Below are positions 8,843-17,509 of a stretch of DNA of 64,000 bases, in pieces. The DNA lies in assembly GCF_030697375.1 (NCBI RefSeq), contig NZ_JAUYQD010000014.1:1-64000 (forward strand), given 5' to 3'. Source of the DNA: Rhodoferax sp. (GTDB lineage Bacteria > Pseudomonadota > Gammaproteobacteria > Burkholderiales > Burkholderiaceae_C). The translations under genes were made by a program, and so were the position numbers. The notes beneath the pieces were generated by a model. It was not told the DNA's origin. It saw only the letters and a list, made by a program, of their open reading frames with translations, and ran no database searches. Each line of letters begins with the position of its first letter. The first letter of the stretch is position 1.

Positions 8843-9813
8843 GCTTGCGTCCTCGCGCTGTGTTCCGTGGCCCGATTGACGGCGAGGGACTTCAGGTAGG
8901 ACTGCTGAAGGTTCTCCGTAATCGGCGCAATGACGGTCAAGTGGTGGCCCGCCGCCACGCAGGCTGCAACCAGGCTGGCTTGCGCCGAAGCACCACCCAC
9001 GAGTCCGATCTCAAGACCGTGGCCCTCCATCCGGCCCAGCCGTATGTTGGCCTGGGCTTGCAACCACGGGGCAACGGACGCGGCGGGCTCCATGAACTCC
9101 AATCGCAGCATGCGCTCCGCCCTGTCGCCAGCCTCCGAGGCCAGCACATGGTTTAAAGCGCGGTGCTCCAGCACGCGGCCCTGGTTGAGTGCCAGCATGT
9201 GGGTGGAGTACGCGTCCAGTTCGGCCAGGATGTGGCTGGAAACCAGCAAAGTCATGCCTTGCGCCTGTAGCTCCAGGAAGACCTGGGCCAGCGCGCCGCG
9301 GGCCTCCGGGTCCAGTCCGCTGGCGGGTTCGTCCAGCAGCAGCACCTGGGGCGCGTGAATGATGGCCTGGCCAATGGCCAGCCGCTGGCGCTGGCCATGT
9401 GACAGCGCGCCGCCCAGCGTGTGCAGCTTGTCGCCCAAGCCCAGGCGGTGCGCCGTGGATTGAACCGCCTGGGGCACGGCTGCGGCGGCCAGGCCCTGCG
9501 AGCGGGCCGCGTATTCCAGCCCTTGTGCCACGGTCAGGTCATGGTACAGGCCAAAATTGTCGGACAGGTAGCCCATCAGACGGTGCACCTCGCGCGGCGA
9601 CTCAAAAACATCGAGACCCGCCACCCGAATGGTGCCCGACAAGGGCGTTTCCAATGCGGCAATGCAGCGCAGCAAGGTGGTTTTTCCGGCGCCGTTGGGG
9701 CCAACTAGCGCGGTGACGGTGCCGGGAGCGATGGAGAGGCTGACACGGTCCAGAGCGCGAAAGCCCGGGTAGTCAAACGTCAGTTCGCTGACCTCAATGA
9801 TGGATGGACGCAA
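8839..9813 (-). CDS. ABC transporter ATP-binding protein
   Basis: 324 residues. Walker A GPNGAGKTT, signature LSHGQRQRLAIGQA, Walker B VLLLDEPASGLDPEARG and the H-loop SSHIL are intact. A ~90-residue C-terminal extension is typical of drug/lantibiotic-type ABC-2 ATPases. I place the start at TTG 9813: AAGGAG lies 5 nt upstream and the sequence MRPSIIEVSELTF then fits the family N-terminus. The open frame continues to 10002 but that part is low-complexity, crosses a dispersed repeat and overlaps the LysR gene. The gene is coupled to the permease downstream. Confidence 0.86.
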   Translation of the reverse strand: MRPSIIEVSELTFDYPGFRALDRVSLSIAPGTVTALVGPNGAGKTTLLRCIAALETPLSGTIRVAGLDVFESPREVHRLMGYLSDNFGLYHDLTVAQGLEYAARSQGLAAAAVPQAVQSTAHRLGLGDKLHTLGGALSHGQRQRLAIGQAIIHAPQVLLLDEPASGLDPEARGALAQVFLELQAQGMTLLVSSHILAELDAYSTHMLALNQGRVLEHRALNHVLASEAGDRAERMLRLEFMEPAASVAPWLQAQANIRLGRMEGHGLEIGLVGGASAQASLVAACVAAGHHLTVIAPITENLQQSYLKSLAVNRATEHSARTQA

Positions 9814-9905
9814 ATGGACTCCTTGTGGCAGACCCGACTTTATAACGGATGTTGCACCGCCACCCAAGCACCCGCTGCCCCGCCCTCGTCCAATACGCCG
9901 ACGAA

Positions 9906-9945
9906 GCCAGCCGCAATCAGCGTAGAGTGCTCCTGAATTGGTAGC
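9906..9945 (-). repeat. Dispersed repeat copy 1 (degenerate)
   Basis: Read on the minus strand it begins GCTACCAATTCAGGAGCAC, matching the first ~25 bases of the repeat found at 13577, 18608, 19789, 29099, 31951 and 62266. The distal half is poorly conserved. It lies between the ABC ATPase start and the LysR stop. Confidence 0.55.
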
Positions 9946-9967
9946 GTTTTCGGCGATTGCCGTGGAT

Positions 9968-10852
9968 TCAGACGCCAAACCGCGCCAGCACAAATTCGAC
10001 AAAACGGCTCAGCTTGGGAACCGGCTGGCGGTCCTTGGGGTAGATGAGGTGCATGGGCAGGGGCGGGGGGAGGTGCTCGGACAGCAGTTCCACCAGCCGC
10101 CCGGCCGCCAGATCACCTGCCAGCATGGCGGACGACTGCATCACGATGCCAAAACCCTCCAGCGCCGCCATGCGCAGCGCCAGACCGTTGTTGGACTGGA
10201 AGCGGCTCACCGGCCAGCCGCGCGGCGGCGTGTCGGTGCGGCCCAGCGTCCAACCGCCACGCCGTGACCAGTGGGTAAAGCCCAGGCACTGGTGGTCCAC
10301 CAAGTCTTCCGGGTGGCGCGGGGTGCCGTGGCGCTGCAGGTATTGCGGTGCCGCGCAAATCACCACCCCATAGGGCTTGAGCGGCCGCGCCACCAGGCCG
10401 GAGTCGGCCAGCGCGCCAATGCGGATGGCCACGTCCACGCGCTCCTCCACCAGGTCAATCACCCGGTCGTTGAGGGTGAGCTCCACCTGCACCTCGGGGT
10501 TCTGTTCCAAAAAGTGGGTGAGCGCAGGCGCCAGCATGAGGGAGCCAAAGGTCACCGGTGCGTTGATGCGCAGCTTGCCGCGCGGGCTGGCGCGCAGCGC
10601 CTGTGTGCACGATTCGGCGGCGCGCACCTGCTCCAGAATCTGGCGGCATTGCTCCAGGTAGGCCTGGCCAATCTCGGTCAGGCTCTGGCGGCGTGTGGTG
10701 CGGGTGAGTAGCCGCGCGCCCAGCCGTTCTTCCAGATGGCGAATGTGCTTGCCTGCCATGGGCGCGGACATGCCAAAGGCTTCGGCCGCCGCGCTCAGGC
10801 TGCCTTTGTCCACGGTGGCCACAAACACGGCCATGCTGTCGAAACGGTCCAT
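9968..10852 (-). CDS. LysR family transcriptional regulator
   Basis: 294 residues. The N-terminal winged helix (SLSAAAEAFGMSAPMAGKHIRHLEERLGARLLTRTTRR) is followed by a LysR effector domain. It is divergent from the short-chain dehydrogenase at 10968, the arrangement in which LysR proteins normally control the neighbour. The start ATG 10852 (MDRFDSM) is the family-typical beginning; the frame extends to 10915 with unrelated residues. The inducer is unknown. Confidence 0.9.
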   Translation of the reverse strand: MDRFDSMAVFVATVDKGSLSAAAEAFGMSAPMAGKHIRHLEERLGARLLTRTTRRQSLTEIGQAYLEQCRQILEQVRAAESCTQALRASPRGKLRINAPVTFGSLMLAPALTHFLEQNPEVQVELTLNDRVIDLVEERVDVAIRIGALADSGLVARPLKPYGVVICAAPQYLQRHGTPRHPEDLVDHQCLGFTHWSRRGGWTLGRTDTPPRGWPVSRFQSNNGLALRMAALEGFGIVMQSSAMLAGDLAAGRLVELLSEHLPPPLPMHLIYPKDRQPVPKLSRFVEFVLARFGV

Positions 10853-10967
10853 TATTAAAAACCAATGGTTAACAATGAAGTAAATGATATGGCATTTATT
10901 CCTTTGTCGATGCAATCAACAATCCCTTCCATGCCACACCGGCATGTCCACACAGAAGGAAAAAACC

Positions 10968-11567
10968 ATGAAAGTTCTCGTCATCGGCGCCAGCGGCACG
11001 GTAGGAAAAGCGGTGGTCACCGAACTGGCCAAGCGCCATGAAATCATCGCAGCCAGTCGCAGCAGCGCAACCCACCCGGTGGACGTGATGCAGCCCGCCA
11101 GCATCGAAGCCCTGTTCCAGAAAATCGGCAAGGTCGATGCCATCGTCGCAGCAACGGGGGATCTTCACTTCGGCCCACTGACCGAAATGACCGGGGAGCA
11201 GTTCCGCGTGGGACTGAACAGCAAACTCATGGGCCAGGTGGAGCTGACCCTCATCGGCCAGAAGTACCTCCACGATGGCGGCTCCATCACCTTGACCAGT
11301 GGCATCGTCGGCGAACAGCCCATACGCCTGGGCGCCAATGCCACGGCGGTGAACAAGGCTGTGGAGGGATTTGCACTTGGTGCGGCGATTGAGTTGCCAC
11401 GCGGCATCCGCATCAATGTCGTCAATGCCTCGGTGCTGCAGGAATCCATGCCCGCCTACGGTCCCTACTTCGTGGGCTTTGAACCGGTTCCCGCCGCGCG
11501 CGTGGCCCTGGCCTATGCCCGCAGCGTGGATGGCGCGCAGACCGGGCAGGTGTACCGGGTGTGGTGA
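10968..11567 (+). CDS. Short-chain dehydrogenase, ~200-residue SDR
   Basis: 199 residues. It has a Rossmann nucleotide-binding motif GASGTVGKAV at the N-terminus and is shorter than classical SDRs. No canonical YxxxK is obvious: the equivalent region reads TSGIVGEQP then ATAVNKAVEGFALG, in which the Tyr position is not conserved. It is probably an atypical SDR that binds NAD(P). AGAAGGAAAAAACC precedes the ATG. It is divergent from a LysR regulator that probably controls it, and convergent with the next SDR (the stops are adjacent). Confidence 0.82.
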   Translation: MKVLVIGASGTVGKAVVTELAKRHEIIAASRSSATHPVDVMQPASIEALFQKIGKVDAIVAATGDLHFGPLTEMTGEQFRVGLNSKLMGQVELTLIGQKYLHDGGSITLTSGIVGEQPIRLGANATAVNKAVEGFALGAAIELPRGIRINVVNASVLQESMPAYGPYFVGFEPVPAARVALAYARSVDGAQTGQVYRVW

Positions 11568-12314
11568 TCAGCTCAAGCCGGTCACCGGCAAAACGGCGCC
11601 ATGCATGGCTTTGGCCGCGTCCGAAGCCAGGAAGGCGATGACACTGGCCAGGTCTGCGGGGGCCACCCAGCGCAAGGGGTCGGCATCCGGCATGGCGGCG
11701 CGGTTTTCCGGGGTATCAAGAATGGTGGGCAACACACAGTTGACGTTGATGTGCTGCTCGCGCAGTTCGGCGGCCATGGCCTCGGTGAGGCGGATGACGC
11801 TGCTCTTGGCCGCGCAGTAGGCGCCCATGTGGGCGGCACCCTTTTGTGCCGCAAAGGCACCGACGTTGACAATTTTTCCGCCCCCGTGCTCCAGCATGTG
11901 CGGCACCACGGCGCGCACCATGTTCAGCAGCGTGCGGGCGTTGAGGTCCATCAGAAAGTCCCAGGTGCTGTCTGGCGTGGCATGCACCGCGTCGCCCATG
12001 CGAAAGCCCCCGGCCAGGTTGCACAGCACGTCGATGCGCCCGAAGCGTGCCACCGCCGCCTGAACTGCCCCCTGAACCTGTGTCGCGTCCAGCAAGTTCG
12101 CGGGCAGGAACAGCTGCTGTTCGCTCTCTGCGCCGTGGCTCTGTTCCAGGCTTTCACGCCGCAGGTCGATCAGCACCAGATGGGCGCCTTGTGTGGCAAA
12201 GGCGCTGGCCACTGCGCGGCCCAGATTGCCTGCGGCGCCGGTGATCACCACGGTTTGGGGGGGGGCAGCGATGCCACTGCGCAATTCGGTGGACGGGGTA
12301 AAGGGATCGGTCAC
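11568..12314 (-). CDS. SDR family NAD(P)-dependent oxidoreductase
   Basis: 248 residues, classical SDR. It shows cofactor motif TGAAGNLGRA near residue 25, NLAGG, and the catalytic YCAAK within GAYCAAKSSV. The start is GTG 12314, with GAGGAG 7 nt upstream. The substrate is unknown. The final codon abuts the stop of the convergent SDR gene with no spacer, so the two transcripts must overlap at their 3' ends. Confidence 0.87.
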   Translation of the reverse strand: MTDPFTPSTELRSGIAAPPQTVVITGAAGNLGRAVASAFATQGAHLVLIDLRRESLEQSHGAESEQQLFLPANLLDATQVQGAVQAAVARFGRIDVLCNLAGGFRMGDAVHATPDSTWDFLMDLNARTLLNMVRAVVPHMLEHGGGKIVNVGAFAAQKGAAHMGAYCAAKSSVIRLTEAMAAELREQHINVNCVLPTILDTPENRAAMPDADPLRWVAPADLASVIAFLASDAAKAMHGAVLPVTGLS

Positions 12315-12466
12315 GGCAATGCTCCTCGGTGCGTTGGGGGTAAACCTTGATTGTGGTCAAGAGTGCGCGCGCAAGGTATGCGTTGCGGTGCAAATATCCA
12401 GCAATGTATGCAGCATTTGTGCATGAAATTTTGATAAATGGCTATTTGTTGCCTGATGCTGCGAAA

Positions 12467-12904
12467 TCAGCGCATGGCGGCCGGTTTGCTCACCGGATGG
12501 GAGAGCACCAGTGCGGTGGACACGCTGCCGTGCACGGCCAGTGCGTCCACCACCCGCTCCAGGTCGGACGGGTCGGCAAAGGCGCAGCGCACCACAAAAC
12601 AGTCCTCCCCCGTCACCCGCACCGCGTCCAGAATCTCCGGCATGGCCTGGAACAGCGCCACGTACTGCGGGATATGCGCATGGGTGGTGCGCACCCGCAC
12701 CACCGCCTGCAGCCCCAGCCCAATGGCTTTGAGGCTGATTTTTGCGCAGTAGCCCTCAATAACGCCCGCATCTTCCAGCTTCTTGACCCGCTCGCTGATG
12801 GCCGGTTGCGACAGGCCAATGCGCCGCCCCAGCGCGGCCAAGCTCTGGCGGGCATCCTGTTGCAGGGCTTCGATGATCAAACGGTCTTTGGTGTCCAGGT
12901 CCAT
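12467..12904 (-). CDS. Lrp/AsnC family transcriptional regulator
   Basis: 145 residues. An N-terminal HTH (LAALGRRIGLSQPAISERVKKLEDAGVI) is followed by the RAM/AsnC ligand domain with VTGEDCFVVRC. Such proteins sense amino acids. It is divergent from the alpha/beta hydrolase at 13034 and lies upstream of, and in the same direction as, the SDR at 11568, with a 152-bp A+T-richer gap between them in which I see no gene. Confidence 0.9.
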   Translation of the reverse strand: MDLDTKDRLIIEALQQDARQSLAALGRRIGLSQPAISERVKKLEDAGVIEGYCAKISLKAIGLGLQAVVRVRTTHAHIPQYVALFQAMPEILDAVRVTGEDCFVVRCAFADPSDLERVVDALAVHGSVSTALVLSHPVSKPAAMR

Positions 12905-13033
12905 GGTGCGTGTTTCCTTGAGGGGCCAATGATTGCAAGGTTTGGGCCCCGATCTTCCGATGCTTTGCCATGGTGCTTGGCGTCCGCCCCAACTATCGTA
13001 GCGGAACCCTTTTTTTACTTCAGGAACTTCTCC

Positions 13034-13576
13034 ATGCGCCCCGTTTTACTGGTACCCGGCATCGGCAACTCTGGCCCCGCCCACTGGCAGTCCCTGTGGG
13101 AGGCCCGATATCCGAAGGTGCTTCGCCTGCAGCAGCAGGATTGGGAGCACCCGGTGTGCGATGCCTGGGCCGAGGTGCTGGAGCTGGCCGTCCGCCAGTG
13201 CGCCGAGCCGCCCATCGTGGTGGCCCACAGCCTGGGCTGCCTGGTGGTGGCGCGCTGGGCCGCGCATTCGGCACAGGCCATCCACGCCGCCTTGCTGGTG
13301 GCGGTGCCCGACCCCGCCGCCGCGTCTTTTCCGGTGGAAGCCACTGGGTTCCTGCCACTCCCCTCCACCCTGGCCGGTCGGCGCCTCACGGTGGTGAGCA
13401 GCACCAACGACCCTTTTTCAAGCCCGGCTTACACCGAGGCGCGCGTCGCCGCCTGGGGCGCGGAGCATATCTGCCTGGGAGCGCGGGGCCACCTCAATGC
13501 CAGCAGCGGTCTGGCCGACTGGCCCGAGGGCTGGGCGCTGGTGCAAAGAGAATGGCAACCGCACATGCAGATATAG
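13034..13576 (+). CDS. RBBP9/YdeN family alpha/beta hydrolase
   Basis: 180 residues. PGIGNSGPAHWQ near the N-terminus is the hallmark of the RBBP9/YdeN serine hydrolases. The nucleophile lies in VAHSLGC, the acid in SSTNDPF and the histidine in ARGHLNA, so the triad is complete. The substrate is unknown. The start is ATG 13034, preceded by AGGAAC; longer frames upstream overlap the divergent Lrp gene and have no family similarity. Confidence 0.87.
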   Translation: MRPVLLVPGIGNSGPAHWQSLWEARYPKVLRLQQQDWEHPVCDAWAEVLELAVRQCAEPPIVVAHSLGCLVVARWAAHSAQAIHAALLVAVPDPAAASFPVEATGFLPLPSTLAGRRLTVVSSTNDPFSSPAYTEARVAAWGAEHICLGARGHLNASSGLADWPEGWALVQREWQPHMQI

Positions 13577-13635
13577 GCATCCAATAGGCCTTTCAGGCAT
13601 ACCTGGTGTGCGTAAGCAGCTCCTGAATTGATAGC
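13577..13635 (-). repeat. Dispersed repeat copy 2
   Basis: Minus-strand reading begins GCTATCAATTCAGGAGCTGC and continues to AGGCCTATTGG, immediately after the hydrolase stop codon. It fills most of the convergent gap between the hydrolase and the LysE gene. Confidence 0.75.
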
Positions 13636-13646
13636 AAAAGTAGCCC

Positions 13647-14270
13647 TTATGCCCGGGCGTCGCGCAGGGTTGCCACCAGCAGGCCCAGGCCCAAGGCGCC
13701 TACCACCGCCGCCGCGATGCGGTTGGCCAGGCCGCGCACGCGTGCGTAAGTCGAACGTACCCGCCCACGCGAGAACAGGTAGGCCAGCAGGGTGTGCCAG
13801 CACAGCGTGTTGACCACAACCATGGTTACCGCCGCCATTTGCAGCTGGGGGCTGGGTGCAACGGGGAAGGAGGCGGCGAACACGCTGCCAAAAAACAAGG
13901 CGGACTTGGGGTTGGTGATGTTGGTCAAAAAACCCAGGCGAAACGCGGCACTGCGCGAGACCGAGGCTTGGCCGCCATGGATGGCCACACCGCCGGAGCG
14001 CCACAAACGGCTGGCCACCCACAGCAGGTACAGGCCACCGGCAATCTGCAAACTCAGGCGCAAACCCGGGAAAGCCGCAAAGATGGCATGCACCCCCAGC
14101 ACCGCGCTGCTGGCCCACAGAAACCCGCCCAGCGTGATGCCCAAGGCCGCAAACACCGCGGATTGGGTGCGGTCGCTGGCGGCCAGCTGTGATACCAGCA
14201 ACACATTGGCGCCGGGTGTGGCCATGGCGGCCACATGAAGAATCCAGATGGAGAGCAGGGTGGTGAACAT
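13647..14270 (-). CDS. LysE family amino-acid exporter
   Basis: 207 residues with about six hydrophobic helices. The N-terminal motif HVAAMATPGANVLLV is the LysE/RhtB signature, and the NPKSALFFGSVF motif is characteristic. It exports an amino acid or derivative. The start is ATG 14270 with AAGGA 8 nt upstream; the frame extends to 14288 but would then overlap the ogt stop. It is co-directional with and just behind ogt. Confidence 0.87.
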   Translation of the reverse strand: MFTTLLSIWILHVAAMATPGANVLLVSQLAASDRTQSAVFAALGITLGGFLWASSAVLGVHAIFAAFPGLRLSLQIAGGLYLLWVASRLWRSGGVAIHGGQASVSRSAAFRLGFLTNITNPKSALFFGSVFAASFPVAPSPQLQMAAVTMVVVNTLCWHTLLAYLFSRGRVRSTYARVRGLANRIAAAVVGALGLGLLVATLRDARA

Positions 14271-14280
14271 CCGTGGGTCC

Positions 14281-14841
14281 TTAATCAAACAAGCCTGGTC
14301 CGTTGAAGCGGGCGCGCTCTATTAACAGTAAGCGCAGCTTGGTGGACACGCCGCCGTTGGCCGAGAAGCCGCCCGCGCCGCCGCCAGCGGCCAGGATGCG
14401 GTGGCAAGGCACCACCGGTGCAAAGGGGTTGGCGCCCAGGGCCTGGCCCACGGCGCGGGCCGCACCGGTTTCGCCCAATTGGGCCGCCATCTCGCCATAG
14501 GTAAGGGTTTCGCCTGGCAACAGGCGGCGCGCCAGCGCATACACCCGCTGGTGAAACGGCGGTACACCATCCATGTCGAGCAGCACATGGCTCAGGTCGG
14601 CGGGCTCTGTGGGTGTGCCACTGAGCAGGGCGAGCACAGCATCCATGGCCGCTTGCACCGCCGGGGGCGCAAGACCTTCATGGCACTGGGGAAAGCGGCG
14701 GGCCATGCGTGCGCGGGTGGCGGCTTCGTCCTGCTCGGGCAGTTGCACCCCGGTGAGCCCGTGTGCGCTCCAGGCCACGGCGCAGTAGCCTATGGGGGTG
14801 GCGAAGAGGGCGTAGGCCGGGGTGGCGCTCACGGCTTCCAT
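14281..14841 (-). CDS. ogt: Methylated-DNA-protein-cysteine methyltransferase
   Basis: 186 residues. The active-site motif PCHRILA carries the methyl-acceptor Cys, preceded by the DNA-binding helix ARAVGQALGANPF. The N-terminal ribonuclease-like domain is short, as in Ogt. It repairs O6-methylguanine by suicide alkyl transfer. It overlaps the small membrane protein upstream by 13 nt and is followed closely by the LysE gene, suggesting one transcript. Confidence 0.92.
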   Translation of the reverse strand: MEAVSATPAYALFATPIGYCAVAWSAHGLTGVQLPEQDEAATRARMARRFPQCHEGLAPPAVQAAMDAVLALLSGTPTEPADLSHVLLDMDGVPPFHQRVYALARRLLPGETLTYGEMAAQLGETGAARAVGQALGANPFAPVVPCHRILAAGGGAGGFSANGGVSTKLRLLLIERARFNGPGLFD

Positions 14842-15077
14842 TGGGTGTAGACCCAGGCGCTCAAACCCGCACCCACGGCCCAGAGCAACCCCGTATGTGA
14901 GACGGCGTAGGGGTAGACCATCAAGGCCACGCCGGTCCAGGTGAGTACGGGTTGTGCGTTTTTTCGCCCCCGCCGGTAGGCGATATAACCCACCAGGCCG
15001 AACAGCAGCGCCCCTACCAAGTAGGCGGGGCTGGGCAAGGTCAAGCCCAGGGATTCCAGCGCTTTCAGCTCATTCAT
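14829..15077 (-). CDS. Small membrane protein, function unknown
   Basis: 82 residues with probably three membrane segments (around 18-33, 44-60 and 65-78), and a positively charged loop YRRGRKNAQ between the first two. It lies 9 bp downstream of the VOC gene and overlaps ogt. I do not recognise a functional family. Confidence 0.75.
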   Translation of the reverse strand: MNELKALESLGLTLPSPAYLVGALLFGLVGYIAYRRGRKNAQPVLTWTGVALMVYPYAVSHTGLLWAVGAGLSAWVYTQWKP

Positions 15078-15086
15078 ACGGCGGTA

Positions 15087-15794
15087 TCAAATCCCGTGGC
15101 TGTGCAACTCGACCAGGCCCTTGGGCGTTTGCAGGGTGGCGGTGATGTTGGCAGGGCCTTCGGCCAGCGGGATGCCACCCAGGCCGATGGCGTCATAGGC
15201 CGCTTGCAGCTTGGCGGCGGTGGGGTGCGTCACCGTAATACCCTGCAGAGTCACCCCGGAGCGCGGCAAGCTGTTGCGGGGGTGCAGGCGCAAGGGCTCT
15301 GCGGCGTCGGGTTTGCCCCACTGGATCAGGCTGGGCAGCGCGCCGTTGAACAGGCGCTGCCCGTCCTCGCGCACGGTAATTTGCCATTGCAAGACACCTC
15401 GGCGCGAATGGCGGCTGGCATGCACGGCCGGCCCGCGGTCAATGCCTTGGGCTTTCAGGGCGATGCGCGCGGCCTGGATGTCATCGGTGTTGGCCACAAA
15501 GTGCACCAGGCGCGGCGCGGTCGCCACGGCGGCCTGCAGCGCCGCATCGTCCATGTCAAACCAGCGCTTGGCCAACGCATTGGCGGGCTTTTTGGCGTCG
15601 GGGTTGATGGCAATAATTTCAAAATAGGCCAGGGGGTGGCTGGGCGTGGCGATTTTGAACAGGCGGTTGTGGGTGCCGTACTGCGCATGCTCGCCACCCG
15701 GGCCGGGCGTGATGCCCAGCGTGGCCTCGCACCACTGCACGCCCTGTTCCAATGTCTGTGCGACGACGACCAGGTGATCAATTTGTGTTTTCAT
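15087..15794 (-). CDS. VOC family protein (glyoxalase-like domain)
   Basis: 235 residues. MKTQIDHLVVVAQTLEQGVQW is the start of a glyoxalase-like (Glyoxalase_3) domain with an HLV metal-ligand candidate. A second vicinal-oxygen-chelate half contains LQGITVTHP, and the protein ends GLVELHSHG. Probably a metal-dependent lyase or dioxygenase of unknown substrate. It is the first gene of a run that continues into the membrane protein, ogt and lysE. Confidence 0.8.
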   Translation of the reverse strand: MKTQIDHLVVVAQTLEQGVQWCEATLGITPGPGGEHAQYGTHNRLFKIATPSHPLAYFEIIAINPDAKKPANALAKRWFDMDDAALQAAVATAPRLVHFVANTDDIQAARIALKAQGIDRGPAVHASRHSRRGVLQWQITVREDGQRLFNGALPSLIQWGKPDAAEPLRLHPRNSLPRSGVTLQGITVTHPTAAKLQAAYDAIGLGGIPLAEGPANITATLQTPKGLVELHSHGI

Positions 15795-15865
15795 GGGCAG
15801 ACCATACCACCCCTACCGTTGACCCCAGTCTTTGGCGCCGACCCCTTGCCACAAGGCCGCAGCTT

Positions 15866-17509
15866 TCACGGCCGCTCTGCGGGGATCGGCTGCAGGGCGG
15901 CATCGGCCAGGCCCACCAGCAGGGCGCGGCCATCGGGGAGCACGCGAAACTCGCCAAACTTGGCGGCTTGCCAGGCCGGCCCCTGGCCTTCCGTGAAAAA
16001 CCAGGCGTCGGTGACCACCACCCAGTCGCCGTCCTTGGGTGTGAGCTGCAGCAGCATCTCGTTGGGTGCCAGGGGCTGGGTCGGTGTGTGCAGGCGCTGC
16101 ACCGTGCCCACGCCACGCGCGTCCCGTTGCACCACCATGTGCGGACGTTGGCCGCCCAGGTCTTCCAGCAGGGGCAAGGTGTGGGTGTCCAGCGTGGCAA
16201 AACGCAAACGCATGTAGTCGCCCTGCATGAGCGAGCGGGGGTCAACCGGCACCAGGGCCATGAACAGGGGTTTGCCGTGGGCGATGAGATCCTGCTTTTG
16301 CCAGATGGCCCCATTGGCCACCAGCACGGTGAGCAAGGTGCCCGCCAGCAGGGTCAGGCTGCCCGCGTTAAAAGGTGCCGACAGGGGCAGCTTGGCACCA
16401 GCGCTTGTGACCAAGGGGGATGTCCGCTGGCCCAGCCAGGCCAGGGCGGCCAGCACCGCACCCGCGCCGACCAGCAGCAGGGCTTTGTCGGCCAGCGGCC
16501 ATTGCAGCTGGTAGTAAAAGGCGCCCAGAATCCAGCTCGCCGCCAGGGCGCAGGCGCTGGCCAAGCGCCAGCGCTGGGTGCTGGCGCACACCATCAGGGC
16601 GAGCAAGACGGCACCCAGCATGGGCATGAACCACGCCAGCACCGCCAGCACCAGGGCGACGGCACAGGGCAGCAACTGCCGCAAACTGGGCCACGCCAGC
16701 GCGCCCACGCCCGCAGCGGCCAACACCAGAATGGAGGAGCCGATCTGCATGGAATAGGCCTGCCAACTGCCGCGCTCAAACCCCAGCAACCAGGCGGCGA
16801 CTGCGCCTATTTCGTTGGAGCCCACGGCGCCGCCCACCAAAAACGTGGAGCCCGCCATATAGGTCAAGCCCACCACGGTGGTCAACAGCCAGCCCGCCGC
16901 CAGCGATTCCACCAGCGCGGCCACGGCCACCATGCGCTCTTGCAGCCACAAGGCCAGCAGCCACACTGCCAGCAAGCCGTGCAAGACCAGCAACACGCTG
17001 CCACTGTCGCGCCCCCAGTGCCAGTGGGGCAGCAAAACCAGGCCCATCAGGTTCGCAGCCAAGGCCCCCAGCAGCACCCGCAGCCAGACTTGGGGCAACA
17101 CCAGCGCCAGCCCCAACGCCACCACCAGCAAGATGGCCGAGCCGCCCGTGGTGGAAAAATCCCGGTACACCCCCATCGCCAGCGTGCCGCCGCCCACCAG
17201 CAAGGCCGGCACGGCCAGTTGCTCCACAAACAAAGGCAGGCCTTGCGAACGCATGACCACGATGGATGCGCCCAGCACCAGGCAGCCGATCACATAAGGC
17301 CCGGCGCCGGAGCGCACCATGTCGCCCAGCAACATGCCGATGGCCAGGAGCAGCGGCACGGCGGCAAACCAGGCGCCCAGTGCCGTGAGCAAGACCACGG
17401 GCCAGGGCCGCTCGCTGCCCTTGTCCACGGGGGTGTTGGCGGGCAGCAGCCCGGCCTGGACCGCTGCGTCCAGGGCGGCTTGCAAACGGGGGTCTGCGTT
17501 CGGGCTCAT
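15866..17509 (-). CDS. DUF4401 / GDYXXLXY-domain membrane protein
   Basis: 547 residues. The first ~340 residues are a chain of hydrophobic helices (DUF4401-like). The C-terminal ~160 residues are a soluble domain containing GDYMRLRF, the motif that names the GDYXXLXY family, and MALVPVDPRSLMQGDYMRL. In many bacteria these two domains are separate adjacent genes; here they are fused. It overlaps the DUF2157 gene by 4 nt. The function is unknown, in the inner membrane. Confidence 0.85.
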   Translation of the reverse strand: MSPNADPRLQAALDAAVQAGLLPANTPVDKGSERPWPVVLLTALGAWFAAVPLLLAIGMLLGDMVRSGAGPYVIGCLVLGASIVVMRSQGLPLFVEQLAVPALLVGGGTLAMGVYRDFSTTGGSAILLVVALGLALVLPQVWLRVLLGALAANLMGLVLLPHWHWGRDSGSVLLVLHGLLAVWLLALWLQERMVAVAALVESLAAGWLLTTVVGLTYMAGSTFLVGGAVGSNEIGAVAAWLLGFERGSWQAYSMQIGSSILVLAAAGVGALAWPSLRQLLPCAVALVLAVLAWFMPMLGAVLLALMVCASTQRWRLASACALAASWILGAFYYQLQWPLADKALLLVGAGAVLAALAWLGQRTSPLVTSAGAKLPLSAPFNAGSLTLLAGTLLTVLVANGAIWQKQDLIAHGKPLFMALVPVDPRSLMQGDYMRLRFATLDTHTLPLLEDLGGQRPHMVVQRDARGVGTVQRLHTPTQPLAPNEMLLQLTPKDGDWVVVTDAWFFTEGQGPAWQAAKFGEFRVLPDGRALLVGLADAALQPIPAERP